This document shows, piece by piece, positions 38,346 through 48,086 of a DNA stretch of 64,000 bases (the first letter of the stretch is position 1; each line of letters starts with the position of its first letter). The translations under genes and the position numbers were made by a program. The notes below the pieces were generated by a model, which worked only from the letters and a program-made list of their open reading frames with translations, did not search any database and was not told where the DNA came from. The stretch is from Acetivibrio clariflavus DSM 19732 (GTDB lineage: Bacteria > Bacillota > Clostridia > Acetivibrionales > Acetivibrionaceae), in assembly GCF_000237085.1 (NCBI RefSeq), contig NC_016627.1, forward strand, positions 1,178,001 through 1,242,000, read 5' to 3'.

Positions 38346-38403
38346 AATTTACATTTTATATTTTATAAGGTAATTATAAATTATAAAATATATAATGTAA
38401 AAT
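38346..38403. repeat. AT-rich inverted repeat
   Basis: Two 23-base arms beginning AATTTACATTTTATA pair with only a few mismatches around a 12-base centre. It could be a cruciform, an mRNA hairpin or a decayed small element. Confidence 0.5.
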
Positions 38404-38497
38404 ATTACTTTGAATAACCAGTGTGGTATTTTGCAATTAAAATTGCTCCATTGTATATTAAATTTAAAAGATTTATATGGAAGAAGGAAATGCAAAA

Positions 38498-39034
38498 ATG
38501 AAAAAGCAAATATGTATATTATCTCTATTGCTGCTTGTCATTATTTCTTTATTTGCCTGTTCTGAAGGAGAAGCGCAAGGAAAGATCAATAAAACAGGAA
38601 TTGTCACAGAGGAGACCCGGTTGTATTCGGATCCAGGATTAAAAGATAGTATAGCTTACGTTTATCAAAACGATTTGGTGTTTGTTATTTCAAAAAATTC
38701 AAAGGGATATTATGTGCAAATGCCCGTTATGAATATTCCTCCCACAGAAGGGTTTATACCTATTGATGCCGTTTCTTTTGATACAAAGTTGTTTACAGCT
38801 GCAAATTACGGCGTTCTGGCAGATGTTAAGACCACTTTGTACAACTCACCGGATATTAATGATGTCTATTCCACGTCAAATGGAGTAGTAAAAATCCTGG
38901 AAAGAAAAGATAACTGGATACTTTGCGGGCTAAAGGCAGGAGAGGGAGAGAAATGGGTACAGGCAGATAAAATAAAATATGAGTTGGAATATATAGATTA
39001 TATAGATGATAAAAACTCAATTTTTTTCCTCTGA
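38498..39034 (+). CDS. Small lipoprotein with possible SH3-like repeats
   Basis: A 178-residue lipoprotein: MKKQICILSLLLLVIISLFAC gives a type II signal with the lipid Cys at about residue 21. Two similar segments follow, each with a T-x-LY-x-P/N pattern (TRLYSDPGL near 40 and TTLYNSPDI near 110) that resembles bacterial SH3-like domains, which often bind wall peptides. The ATG at 38498 follows AAGAAGGAAATGC; an ATG at 38477 is in frame but lies within that site. The function is not known. Confidence 0.6.
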   Translation: MKKQICILSLLLLVIISLFACSEGEAQGKINKTGIVTEETRLYSDPGLKDSIAYVYQNDLVFVISKNSKGYYVQMPVMNIPPTEGFIPIDAVSFDTKLFTAANYGVLADVKTTLYNSPDINDVYSTSNGVVKILERKDNWILCGLKAGEGEKWVQADKIKYELEYIDYIDDKNSIFFL

Positions 39035-39170
39035 AAAATCGATGAAAGCTTGAATTGGTATTTTGCTTTAGTGGAAATTGCAAAGTTTATATAATAACTG
39101 ATTTAAATATTGCGAAAGATTGGATACTATTGTATCATTTATATAAACTATTTAATTTAAGGTGGTAAAT

Positions 39171-40466
39171 ATGGATATTAAAGAAGTTGCATATCTTGCC
39201 AAAAAGGCGTCGATAAAACTTGCCGCAACCGGTACAGAGCTAAAAAATAAAGCATTGATGGAAATAGCAAGGCTTCTTGAGTTGAGAAAGGAAGAAATTT
39301 TTAAAGCAAACAGGGAAGACCTTAAGAGAAGTGAAGAGGAGAATCTTGCGGCTCCTTTGATAAAGAGATTGAAATTTGACGAAAACAAATTGTCTGAGGT
39401 AATTAGCGGAATAAACAGCTTGATCAACCTTCCTGATCCCGTTGGCAAAACATTGGCTTCAACAGAATTGGATGAAGGCCTGGAATTGTATAAAGTTAGC
39501 TGTCCTATTGGTGTAATTGGAGTTATATTTGAATCGAGACCGGATGCTTTGGTTCAGATATCCACTTTATGCCTAAAGAGCGGAAACTCAGTGCTCTTGA
39601 AGGGTGGAAAGGAAGCAATAAATACCAACAGAATTTTAACAGATATAATAAAGACTGCTACTGAGAATACCGGAATTCCGTCAGGGTGGATACAGCTTCT
39701 TGAAACAAGAGATGATGTAAACGAAATGCTTAAAATGGATGAATACATAGACCTTATAATACCCAGAGGCTCCAATGAATTTGTCAGATACATTATGGAG
39801 AATTCCAATATCGCAGTTTTAGGCCATGCTGATGGTATTTGTCATTGTTACGTGGATTCCGGTGCTGACTTAAATATGGCTGTTAAAATAGTTGTGGACT
39901 CAAAAACTCAATATGTTGCAGTATGCAATGCTACTGAGACTTTGCTGGTGCATAAGGATGTAGCAAAAGAATTCTTGCCCATGCTCAAGGAAGAAATGGA
40001 TAAGAAAAATGTTGAAATAGTAGGATGCGAAAGAACCAGAGAAATTATTGAGGTTACACCAGCTTCCGAGGAAGACTGGAAAACCGAATACCTCGATTAC
40101 AAGTTGTCGATAAAGATTGTAGACAGCGTGGAAGAAGCAATAGACCATATAAATACTTATGGTTCAGGTCATACTGATTCAATAATATCCAATAATAAAG
40201 AGAATGTTGAACTGTTTATGAATCTTGTTGATTCGGGAAATGTATTCTGGAACTGTTCCACACGTTTTAGTGACGGTTTCCGATACGGTTTTGGTGCAGA
40301 AGTCGGAATAAGTACCAATAAGATTCATGCAAGAGGACCGGTAGGTTTGGACGGGTTGGTGATTTATAAATATAAGCTTGTGGGAAATGGACATATTGTT
40401 GCCGACTATGCAAATAAGACAAGGAGTTTTACCCATAAAAAGATTAATAAGGATTTCAAATTATAA
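39171..40466 (+). CDS. proA: Glutamate-5-semialdehyde dehydrogenase (gamma-glutamyl phosphate reductase)
   Basis: A 431-residue member of the aldehyde dehydrogenase superfamily that reduces gamma-glutamyl phosphate to glutamate semialdehyde in proline synthesis. GVIGVIFESRPDALVQI (about 110), LKGGKEAINTN (about 145) and the catalytic-Cys segment QYVAVCNATETLLV (about 248) are diagnostic. TAAGGTGG precedes the ATG at 39171; an in-frame GTG at 39162 lies inside that site. proB is not next to it, unlike in many bacteria. Confidence 0.95.
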   Translation: MDIKEVAYLAKKASIKLAATGTELKNKALMEIARLLELRKEEIFKANREDLKRSEEENLAAPLIKRLKFDENKLSEVISGINSLINLPDPVGKTLASTELDEGLELYKVSCPIGVIGVIFESRPDALVQISTLCLKSGNSVLLKGGKEAINTNRILTDIIKTATENTGIPSGWIQLLETRDDVNEMLKMDEYIDLIIPRGSNEFVRYIMENSNIAVLGHADGICHCYVDSGADLNMAVKIVVDSKTQYVAVCNATETLLVHKDVAKEFLPMLKEEMDKKNVEIVGCERTREIIEVTPASEEDWKTEYLDYKLSIKIVDSVEEAIDHINTYGSGHTDSIISNNKENVELFMNLVDSGNVFWNCSTRFSDGFRYGFGAEVGISTNKIHARGPVGLDGLVIYKYKLVGNGHIVADYANKTRSFTHKKINKDFKL

Positions 40467-40803
40467 TTTATTGCGATCCGTATATATAGTCTAAAAATGT
40501 TTGGTATAAATAACTTCCGTTGCAATTCTGTCAGAGATAATATATTTTACGTTAGCTTGCAAAAACGGAAGTTATTTTTTGTTGTTCGGTAATAAGTATA
40601 GGTTTTATTAGTCGTCAATAACATTGTGGTTTATTCAGATTTATATATAGTCAAGTCTACTAATGAAAAAGGGTCGAAATATAATTAAAACTAAAATTAT
40701 ATGTAGTATTATTACAAATATATGGTATAATATTTTTGTCACTTTGTACTTTTTTGGGTTAAAAGCAACAAAACTTATTTTTTGTATTAGGGGGTAGTTT
40801 ATA
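40467..40803 (+). other. Intergenic region between proA and the dockerin-repeat gene
   Basis: It contains the proA terminator (40508-40582). A TATAAT lies at 40726-40731 but no good -35 element is seen at the right distance. Nothing else was recognised. Confidence 0.5.
40508..40582 (+). terminator. Terminator after proA
   Basis: AAATAACTTCCGTT (40508-40521) pairs with AACGGAAGTTATTT (40564-40577), followed by a T run. A TTGCAA pair extends the stem inward, leaving an unusually long loop. Confidence 0.75.
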
Positions 40804-43545
40804 ATGTCGAAAATAAAAAAAGTGTTCTTGTTGTTTTTATTTGTTTTTTTCTTGTTTCAAATTTTTAGTGTAATTTCAATAAACAATAGTGTTTTTGCTG
40901 AGAGTATTATCTACGGAGATATAAATGGAGATGGAGAGGTTAATTCAATTGATTATGCCATTTTGAAGAAATATTTGTTGGGGAAAATTAAGGAATTTGA
41001 TAAACCTAATGCAATAAAGGCTGCTGATGTGGATGGTAATGAAGAAATTAATTCGATAGATTTTGCTTTTATGAAAAAATACCTTTTAGGGCTTATTAAA
41101 GTTTTTCCTGCATATGAAAAGTCAACACCTACACCATTAATTACAGCAACACCCACACCAACAAATTCAACTCCAAGTGAATTTGCCAAACTTAAGCCGT
41201 CAATTACCGATGTAAGAATGAGTGAATTGAATAGAAATAGTATAGAGTTATTGTGGGACCAGGTGGAAGGAGCTGTCCTTTATGAGGTGCTTAGAGACGA
41301 TGTTTCCATTGGTACAACATCGGATACTTATTTTGCCGACTTAAATGTAAGTGAGGGAATGAATCATATATATAAAATCAGGGCTGTAAATGATTTGGGC
41401 GAAAGTTCACAGGACAGCTCAAATATATTGGTAAATACCATGGATGAAGTTATTGATTCAAATACAGTTTTGTCAGAGGACAGATATTACATAAATTTAA
41501 GTTTGGAGGGTGGAGCAACTCTTGATCTTAACGGATATGCCCTTAATGTGAAGGGAGATTTTATACAGAATAGAGGCAATGTAAATGTAAATTCAGGTGA
41601 TCTTAAGGTAAATGGGGATTATACTATTTATGAAGACGGGCAGCTTGTGATGATGAATGAAGGAGACTACGTAGGTGTAGGAGGAGACTTTATAATAAGC
41701 AATTATGATATAAAACATAGTGAAGGATGTCTTTCTGAAGGAGTATTGGAGATAAAAGGAGACTTTGTTTTCGAAAGTATGCTTGGATATTTTAGTGCAG
41801 GGGGAAATCATAAAGTAGTATTGTCCGGAGATAAAGAGCAGACAGTAAAGAGTAATAATGGATTAGGATTTAATGAATTGGAGATAAGGAATGAATATGG
41901 AGTAAAAATAGAAACGCCGATAGGGATAAATAAGATGAAAGGGAACTACAGGGTTATAGGAGGAATGAATCTGAATTATGTAGGAATAGTAGAGGGAGAT
42001 GTAATAGTAGAAGGAGACTTGAGACTAGAGTGTCCGATGTTGGATTTATGTGGGAACAGAATGGTCGTATTAGGAAGTATAATACAAGGATATGAAGGCC
42101 CGATGGTGCATGTAAGAATAAATGGAGGAAGTATAGAGGTAGACGGTGACTATAGCATGGGACCGAGCGCTATACTGGAAATGACGAATGAAGGAGACTA
42201 CGTAGGTGTAGGAGGAGACTTTATAATAAGCAATTATGATATAAAACATAGTGAAGGATGTCTTTCTGAAGGAGTATTGGAGATAAAAGGAGACTTTGTT
42301 TTCGAAAGTATGCTTGGGTATTTTAGTGCAGGGGGAAATCATAAAGTAGTATTGTCCGGAGATAAAGAGCAGGCAGTAAAGAGTAATAATGGATTAGGAT
42401 TTAATGAATTGGAGATAAGGAATGAATATGGAGTAAAAATAGAAACGCCGATAGGGATAAATAAGATGAAAGGGAACTACAGGGTTATAGGAGGAATGAA
42501 TCTGAATTATGTAGGAATAGTAGAGGGAGATGTAATAGTAGAAGGAGACTTAAGACTAGAGTGTCCGATGTTGGATTTATGTGGGAACAGAATGGTAGTA
42601 TTAGGAAATATAATACAAGGATATGAAGGACCAATAGTGCATGTAAGAATAAATGGAGGAAGTATAGAGGTAGACGGTGACTATAGCATGGGACCGAACG
42701 CTATACTGGAAATGATGAATGAAGGAGACTACGTAGGTGTAGGAGGAGACTTTATAATAAGCAATTATGATATAAAACATAGTGAAGGATGTCTTTCTGA
42801 AGGAGTATTGGAGATAAAAGGAGACTTAGTTTTCGAAAATATGCTTGGATATTTTAGTGCAGGGGGAAATCATAAAGTAGTATTGTCCGGAGATAAAGAG
42901 CAGGCAGTAAAGAGTAATAATGGATTAGGATTTAATGAATTGGAGATAAGGAATGAATATGGAGTAAAAATAGAAACGCCGATAGGGATAAATAAGATGA
43001 AAGGGAACTACAGGGTTATAGGAGGAATGAATCTGAATTATGTAGGAATAGTAGAGGGAGATGTAATAGTAGAAGGAGACTTAAGACTAGAGTGTCCGAT
43101 GTTGGATTTATGTGGGAACAGAATGGTAGTATTAGGAAATATAATACAAGGATATGAAGGACCAATAGTGCATGTAAGAATAAATGGAGGAAGTATAGAG
43201 GTAGACGGTGACTATAGCATGGGACCGAGCGCTATACTGGAAATGATGAATGAGGGAGACTACGTAGGTGTAGGAGGCAACTTTACCATGGCAAGTAATG
43301 TAGACCATAGTGAGTACCTTACTGCCGGAAATCTTGAAGTAAAAGGGGACTTTACTCAGTCAAACGGTCCGTCGAACTTTGCTGCATCAGGCACTCACAG
43401 AACCATATTGTCGGGTGACACTTTACAAACAATAACCTTTGAATATCCGGGAACATCTTCCTTCAATATCTTGAAGCTTACAAAACCTATAGATACAGGA
43501 TACATATTCAATACAACACCCATATGGAAAAGCCTTGAAGAGTAA
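40804..43545 (+). CDS. Secreted protein with N-terminal type I dockerin, FN3-like domain and three 177-residue repeats
   Basis: A 913-residue cellulosome-associated protein. A signal peptide ends near VFAES (about 32). A complete dockerin follows at 37-102, with Ca-binding loops GDINGDGEVNSIDY and ADVDGNEEINSIDF. A Thr-Pro linker (106-125) leads to a fibronectin III-like domain (about 130-215). From residue 285 come three nearly identical 177-residue units (285-461, 462-638, 639-815), each opening NEGDYVGVGG, then a partial unit and a divergent end. Short strands such as GDFVFES, GDVIVEGDLRL and NGGSIEVDGDYS suggest a stacked beta structure. No catalytic motif is seen. The dockerin is N-terminal, whereas enzymes usually carry it at the C-terminus. 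Confidence 0.85.
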   Translation: MSKIKKVFLLFLFVFFLFQIFSVISINNSVFAESIIYGDINGDGEVNSIDYAILKKYLLGKIKEFDKPNAIKAADVDGNEEINSIDFAFMKKYLLGLIKVFPAYEKSTPTPLITATPTPTNSTPSEFAKLKPSITDVRMSELNRNSIELLWDQVEGAVLYEVLRDDVSIGTTSDTYFADLNVSEGMNHIYKIRAVNDLGESSQDSSNILVNTMDEVIDSNTVLSEDRYYINLSLEGGATLDLNGYALNVKGDFIQNRGNVNVNSGDLKVNGDYTIYEDGQLVMMNEGDYVGVGGDFIISNYDIKHSEGCLSEGVLEIKGDFVFESMLGYFSAGGNHKVVLSGDKEQTVKSNNGLGFNELEIRNEYGVKIETPIGINKMKGNYRVIGGMNLNYVGIVEGDVIVEGDLRLECPMLDLCGNRMVVLGSIIQGYEGPMVHVRINGGSIEVDGDYSMGPSAILEMTNEGDYVGVGGDFIISNYDIKHSEGCLSEGVLEIKGDFVFESMLGYFSAGGNHKVVLSGDKEQAVKSNNGLGFNELEIRNEYGVKIETPIGINKMKGNYRVIGGMNLNYVGIVEGDVIVEGDLRLECPMLDLCGNRMVVLGNIIQGYEGPIVHVRINGGSIEVDGDYSMGPNAILEMMNEGDYVGVGGDFIISNYDIKHSEGCLSEGVLEIKGDLVFENMLGYFSAGGNHKVVLSGDKEQAVKSNNGLGFNELEIRNEYGVKIETPIGINKMKGNYRVIGGMNLNYVGIVEGDVIVEGDLRLECPMLDLCGNRMVVLGNIIQGYEGPIVHVRINGGSIEVDGDYSMGPSAILEMMNEGDYVGVGGNFTMASNVDHSEYLTAGNLEVKGDFTQSNGPSNFAASGTHRTILSGDTLQTITFEYPGTSSFNILKLTKPIDTGYIFNTTPIWKSLEE
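41656..43248 (+). repeat. Three tandem 531-bp in-frame repeats plus partial fourth
   Basis: Units begin at AATGAAGGAGACTACG: 41656, 42187 and 42718, with a truncated fourth from 43249. The period is exactly 531 bases. By eye only about ten bases differ between the first two units, mostly silent, indicating recent duplication or ongoing gene conversion. Confidence 0.95.
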
Positions 43546-43560
43546 ACGAAAATGTGGGGC

Positions 43561-43589
43561 TTGACATAAGCAAATTTAGTGATTAAAAT
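43561..43589 (+). promoter_or_regulatory. Promoter of ileS T-box transcript
   Basis: TTGACA (43561-43566) and TAAAAT (43584-43589) with 17-base spacing lie just before the T-box leader. Confidence 0.75.
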
Positions 43590-43610
43590 CATATTAAATC
43601 TAAATATAGT

Positions 43611-43857
43611 AAAGACAATGATTGGAAAGAGTAGATGGGTAAGCTTTACAGAGAGCAGGTGGCGGTGGAATACCTGTAAGTCTAACCATTGAAAATCATC
43701 CATGAGTCGTGTCCTGAAGTTGTATAATGTGTAAGGACTACCGGTGTTGACCGTTAAAACATATCGAGTGATTGTAGAAAGCTTGCTTTCTGCATTAATT
43801 TGGGTGGTACCGCGTGAGAATATATTCCTCTCGTCCCTTTTGGGATGAGAGGTTTTT
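43611..43857 (+). promoter_or_regulatory. T-box leader of ileS
   Basis: The T-box sequence TGGGTGGTACCGCG lies at 43801-43814 and a strong terminator hairpin (CCTCTCGTCCC with GGGATGAGAGG, then TTTTT) at 43827-43857. An ATC isoleucine specifier candidate lies at 43695-43697. Uncharged tRNA-Ile would stabilise the antiterminator and allow ileS expression. Confidence 0.93.
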
Positions 43858-43904
43858 GATATTGAGAACAATTTTTTAATAATAAATGACCGGAGGTAAT
43901 TGGA

Positions 43905-46900
43905 ATGTATAAAAAAGTATCGACAAATCTGAATTTTGTTGATAGGGAAAAAGAGGTTTTGAAATATTGGAAAGAAAATAAGGTATTTGAAAAGAGTATT
44001 GACATGAGGGAAGGCGGAGAGACCTTTACCTTTTATGACGGTCCTCCAACTGCAAATGGTAAACCGCACATCGGGCATGTATTGACCCGTGTTATAAAAG
44101 ATATTATTCCCAGATATAAGACAATGAAGGGGTACAAAGTTTTAAGAAAAGCGGGTTGGGATACCCATGGGCTTCCTGTTGAACTGGAAGTGGAGAAGAT
44201 GCTTGGTATAGACGGCAAACCTGAAATTGAAAAGTTTGGTGTGGAGCCGTTTATTGAGAACTGTAAAAAGAGTGTATGGAAATACAAGGCCGAATGGGAG
44301 CAAATGAGTGAACGAATTGGCTATTGGGCCGATATGGAAAATCCTTATATAACCTATGATAACAACTACATTGAATCGGTTTGGTGGGCTTTGAAGAAAA
44401 TTTGGGAACAGGGACTTTTGTATAAAGGTCACAAAATAGTTCCTTACTGTCCTCGCTGTGGAACTTCCCTTTCAAGCCATGAAGTTGCTCAGGGGTATAA
44501 AGAGGTAAAGGATCCTTCAATCTATGTGAAGTTCCAGGTTAAAGGCGAAAAGAATGTATATCTCATGGCATGGACTACTACACCCTGGACGCTTCCGTCC
44601 AACGTGGCTCTTACAGTTAATCCACGTGAAACCTATGTAAAGGTTAAATGTTCCGATGAAATATATATATTGGCAGAAGCTTTGGCACCTACTGTACTGA
44701 ATGAGGAGTACGAAGTTCTTGAAAAAATGGATGGCCAAAGCTTGGTCGGCATGGAGTATGAACCGCTGTTTAACTTTGCCAAGGTTGACAAGAAAGCCTT
44801 TTATGTTGTTGGCGGGGATTTTGTTACACTGACCGACGGTACCGGTATTGTTCATACAGCTCCTGCGTTTGGTGAAGACGATGCTAAAGTGGGTAGAGAA
44901 TATGATTTGCCTTTTGTGCAACTGGTCAATGAACAGGGTAACTTTGTTGAATCAGTTACCGAGTGGAAGGGCATGTTTGTAAAGGATGCCGACCCGCTTA
45001 TCATTAAACATTTGGAAGGAAGAAATTTAATATACAAAAAGATGGATTACGAACACTCCTATCCATTCTGCTGGAGATGTGATACACACCTTCTGTACTA
45101 TGCAATGGATACTTGGTTTATAAAAATGACAGCTGTTAAGGATAAACTCCTTAAAAATAACAACAAGATTAACTGGCTTCCGGACAATATAAGAGAAGGA
45201 CGTATGGGTAACTTCTTAGAGAATGTTGTGGACTGGGGACTTAGCCGTTCCAGATATTGGGGGACTCCGCTGCCAATTTGGGAATGTGAATGCGGACACC
45301 GCCATGTAATAGGAAGTATTGCAGAGCTTAAAGAAATGGGAGAAAACGTTCCTGACGATATAGAGCTGCATAAACCGTTTATAGATAATGTTTTGCTTAA
45401 ATGTCCAAAGTGCGGCACAGGAAAAATGAAGAGAGTATCGGAGGTTATAGACTGCTGGTTTGATTCCGGTTCTATGCCCTTTGCCCAGTGGCATTATCCT
45501 TTTGAAAACGAAGAAATATTCAAAGACAATTTCCCGGCAGACTTTATAAGTGAAGCTATTGACCAGACAAGAGGATGGTTCTACACATTGCTGGCAATAT
45601 CCACGCTTCTGTTTGACGAACCGGCATTTAAAAATGTTATCGTTTTGGGGCATGTAAACGATAAAGACGGTATAAAGATGAGTAAGCACAAAGGAAATGT
45701 AGTTGATCCGTGGACAGTGCTTGACAAGCAAGGAGCCGATGCTGTGCGTTGGTACTTCTATATAAACAGTGCTCCATGGCTTCCGAATCGTTTCTACGAA
45801 GAAGCAGTAAGTGAAAGCCAGAGAAAGTTTATGGGTACTCTGTGGAATACCTATGCTTTCTACGTATTATATGCTGAGTTGGATCAATTTAATCCGAAAG
45901 AATACAAGCTTGAGTACGAAAAGCTTTCGGTAATGGATAAATGGATATTGTCAAAAATGCACTCATTAATTGCAACCGTTGACAAGAATTTGTCCAACTA
46001 CAGGATAACCGAATCGGCAAGAGCTATCCAGGAATTTGTTGATGATTTGAGTAACTGGTATGTAAGAAGAAGCAGAGAACGCTTCTGGCAGAAGGATATG
46101 ACCCAGGATAAGATAAATGCTTACATGACACTTTACACAGTTCTGGTGCAGTTGATTACCGTATCGGCACCCTTTGTACCGTTTGTAACTGAAGAGATTT
46201 ACGGTAATCTCGTTAGAAATATAGACAGTGAGGCACCGGAAAGTGTTCATCTGTGTGACTTCCCTGTTGCCGATGAGAAGTTTATTGATAAAGAACTGGA
46301 AAAAAATATGGACCTCGTTTTAAAATTGGTTGTATTGGGAAGGGCATGCAGAAATGCAGCCAATATCAAGAACCGTCAGCCGGTGGCAAAAATATATGTT
46401 AAATCGGATTTTGAGCTTCCGGAAATGTTCGTAGAACTGATAAAAGATGAGTTGAATGTGAAGGAAGTAGTCTTTACCGATGATGCAAGACAATTTACAA
46501 AATATAAGTTTAAACCGCAGTTAAGAACTTTGGGAGCGAAATACGGTAAGTTAATTCCGCATATAACTAAAGTTCTTACTGAAATAGACGACGCTATGGT
46601 AATGGATAAATTTTCAAAAGGTGAGATGGTGACCTTTGAAATTGAGGGTACCACTGTTGAACTTGCAGAATCTGATGTTTTAATAGAAACTTCTCAGAAG
46701 GAAGGCTTTGTATCAGAGGCAGAAAGAGATACTGTTGTTGTATTGGATACCAACCTTACACCGGAGCTTATTGAGGAAGGTTTTGTACGTGAGATAATAA
46801 GCAAAATTCAGACAATGAGAAAGGAAGCAGGATTTGAAGTTCAGGATCATATTAAGATTTACTTTGCCAATAACGCAAGAATTGCAGAGATAATTGAAAG

Positions 46901-47024
46901 AAACAAAGCTGTAATTGGGGAAGAAACTCTTGCCGATGAAATTTCTGAAGGTAATAACGGTAGTTATAATAAGGAATGGAACATTAATGGAGAGAAAGTT
47001 AATTTAGGTGTAGAAAAAATTTAA
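43905..47024 (+). CDS. ileS: Isoleucyl-tRNA synthetase
   Basis: A 1039-residue class I synthetase. HIGH is at His55-His58 in [13 protein letters not shown], and KMSKH begins at Lys591 ([12 protein letters not shown]). The CP1 editing domain includes [13 protein letters not shown]. The length and the KMSKH form fit the longer eukaryote-like type of IleS, also found in some bacteria and often linked to mupirocin tolerance. CPRCGTSL and CPKCGTG suggest zinc-binding sites. GACCGGAGG precedes the ATG. Expression is under the T-box leader. Confidence 0.97.
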   Translation: MYKKVSTNLNFVDREKEVLKYWKENKVFEKSIDMREGGETFTFYDGPPTANGKPHIGHVLTRVIKDIIPRYKTMKGYKVLRKAGWDTHGLPVELEVEKMLGIDGKPEIEKFGVEPFIENCKKSVWKYKAEWEQMSERIGYWADMENPYITYDNNYIESVWWALKKIWEQGLLYKGHKIVPYCPRCGTSLSSHEVAQGYKEVKDPSIYVKFQVKGEKNVYLMAWTTTPWTLPSNVALTVNPRETYVKVKCSDEIYILAEALAPTVLNEEYEVLEKMDGQSLVGMEYEPLFNFAKVDKKAFYVVGGDFVTLTDGTGIVHTAPAFGEDDAKVGREYDLPFVQLVNEQGNFVESVTEWKGMFVKDADPLIIKHLEGRNLIYKKMDYEHSYPFCWRCDTHLLYYAMDTWFIKMTAVKDKLLKNNNKINWLPDNIREGRMGNFLENVVDWGLSRSRYWGTPLPIWECECGHRHVIGSIAELKEMGENVPDDIELHKPFIDNVLLKCPKCGTGKMKRVSEVIDCWFDSGSMPFAQWHYPFENEEIFKDNFPADFISEAIDQTRGWFYTLLAISTLLFDEPAFKNVIVLGHVNDKDGIKMSKHKGNVVDPWTVLDKQGADAVRWYFYINSAPWLPNRFYEEAVSESQRKFMGTLWNTYAFYVLYAELDQFNPKEYKLEYEKLSVMDKWILSKMHSLIATVDKNLSNYRITESARAIQEFVDDLSNWYVRRSRERFWQKDMTQDKINAYMTLYTVLVQLITVSAPFVPFVTEEIYGNLVRNIDSEAPESVHLCDFPVADEKFIDKELEKNMDLVLKLVVLGRACRNAANIKNRQPVAKIYVKSDFELPEMFVELIKDELNVKEVVFTDDARQFTKYKFKPQLRTLGAKYGKLIPHITKVLTEIDDAMVMDKFSKGEMVTFEIEGTTVELAESDVLIETSQKEGFVSEAERDTVVVLDTNLTPELIEEGFVREIISKIQTMRKEAGFEVQDHIKIYFANNARIAEIIERNKAVIGEETLADEISEGNNGSYNKEWNINGEKVNLGVEKI

Positions 47025-47045
47025 AAAAAGCTAAAGTATTTGTTG

Positions 47046-47083
47046 AAGAAGTCCGATATATTTATCAGTCGGACTTCTTTATT
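47046..47083 (+). terminator. Terminator after ileS
   Basis: AAGAAGTCCGA (47046-47056) pairs with TCGGACTTCTT (47069-47079), followed by TATTGTTGTTTTT. Confidence 0.8.
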
Positions 47084-47699
47084 GTTGTTTTTGATATTTG
47101 GCAAGTTGAAATAAGGTTATGTGAGATATATACAAAACTATTTTTATAATTTTGGTTATTTTGTGAATTTTGTACATTGAATATATTATAATTTTTTGTA
47201 AAAATATTAATATAAATTAGGTGGAAGAATTTGAGGGGTGTGGTGAATAATTTACAGTAGTCAAATTAGCAAAACGCAGTAATCTATATGCATTATTTTT
47301 GGATTACGATATAATAAAGGTCGAATATACAGTTAGTTTTAAATATAGTATAGATGATTTTGTTATGACGTAATCTTTTTATAATGGTTTCCGGCAGCAC
47401 TTTTAATATATTGTTTGCAGTTTATGAACCTGATATATGTAAACGCTTAATAATATTTTTAATTGTATCATGGGATAAAATCTTGCAGGCCATGTGTAAA
47501 TACCAGAAATGCATCTTGCTAGTACTTTTAAACAACATAGACTATTTTTGGAAAGCTTCGTGTTTTTATTGCAATAATTTTGAAATATAGTACGTTACAG
47601 ATTATATGTATAAGTCAATGAACGATTTTTAGATTTATCATTACACCCTCATAATCTTTTATACAGTTTGCAATTTATAGTTTAGCATTGTAGAATTTT

Positions 47700-47731
47700 G
47701 AGCAACGGTCAATGAACCGTTGCTCAATTTT
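47700..47731 (+). terminator. Isolated rho-independent terminator
   Basis: GAGCAACGGT (47700-47709) and ACCGTTGCTC (47716-47725) form a perfect 10-bp stem with a 6-base loop, then AATTTTA. There is no gene within 670 bases upstream other than ileS, which already has its own terminator. Confidence 0.7.
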
Positions 47732-48086
47732 ATGCGTTTAAAATTATTATGGCAGAATGAAGGAAAAACTGAGGAATACACTGCATTTTAATTAAAAACT
47801 TGTAAACCCGAGAAGTTCTTCATTGACATAGTATACTTTATTATATTAACATTTAATAGAAGAATTTATTTTTTAAGATAATAATGTTAGATTGCATTTA
47901 ATTGACAAGATATTTGATATAAAGAAGTAAGAATAAATAATTGAACTCGAATTTATTGGTATAATCAATTGTTACTTTGTGAGACAATTGAAATTATTTA
48001 ATCATATTTATGCTGCAGATGCCAAGAAGTTATTTATGACAAAATTTTATTTTATATTGAGTTAAAAATTGTAAGGAGTTGAAGAT

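Larger units (their letters stand above)
38192..38497 (+). other. Intergenic region with terminator and AT-rich inverted repeat
   Basis: It holds the terminator at 38251-38286 and an imperfect inverted repeat with 23-base arms (38346-38368 and 38381-38403) made almost only of A and T. No further feature was recognised. Confidence 0.55.
47025..48086 (+). other. Gene-poor 1-kb region between ileS and proS
   Basis: It contains the ileS terminator (47046-47083) and a second, isolated hairpin terminator (47700-47730). Only weak short frames occur, the longest being 68 codons (47384-47590) without a ribosome site. A small RNA ending at the isolated terminator is possible. No T-box was seen before proS. 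Confidence 0.5.

Noticed and set aside
41656-43248. Possible CRISPR array or assembly artefact
   Set aside because: The repeats are 531 bases, directly adjoining and in frame, with no spacers, so not CRISPR; scattered substitutions between copies and a diverged fourth unit argue against a simple assembly error, though collapse or expansion by one unit cannot be excluded.
47384-47590. 68-codon ORF on the plus strand between ileS and proS
   Set aside because: No ribosome site, AT-rich composition typical of spacer, and no recognisable sequence; treated as chance.
47902-47930. TTGACA upstream of proS as a promoter
   Set aside because: No acceptable -10 hexamer is found 16-18 bases downstream.
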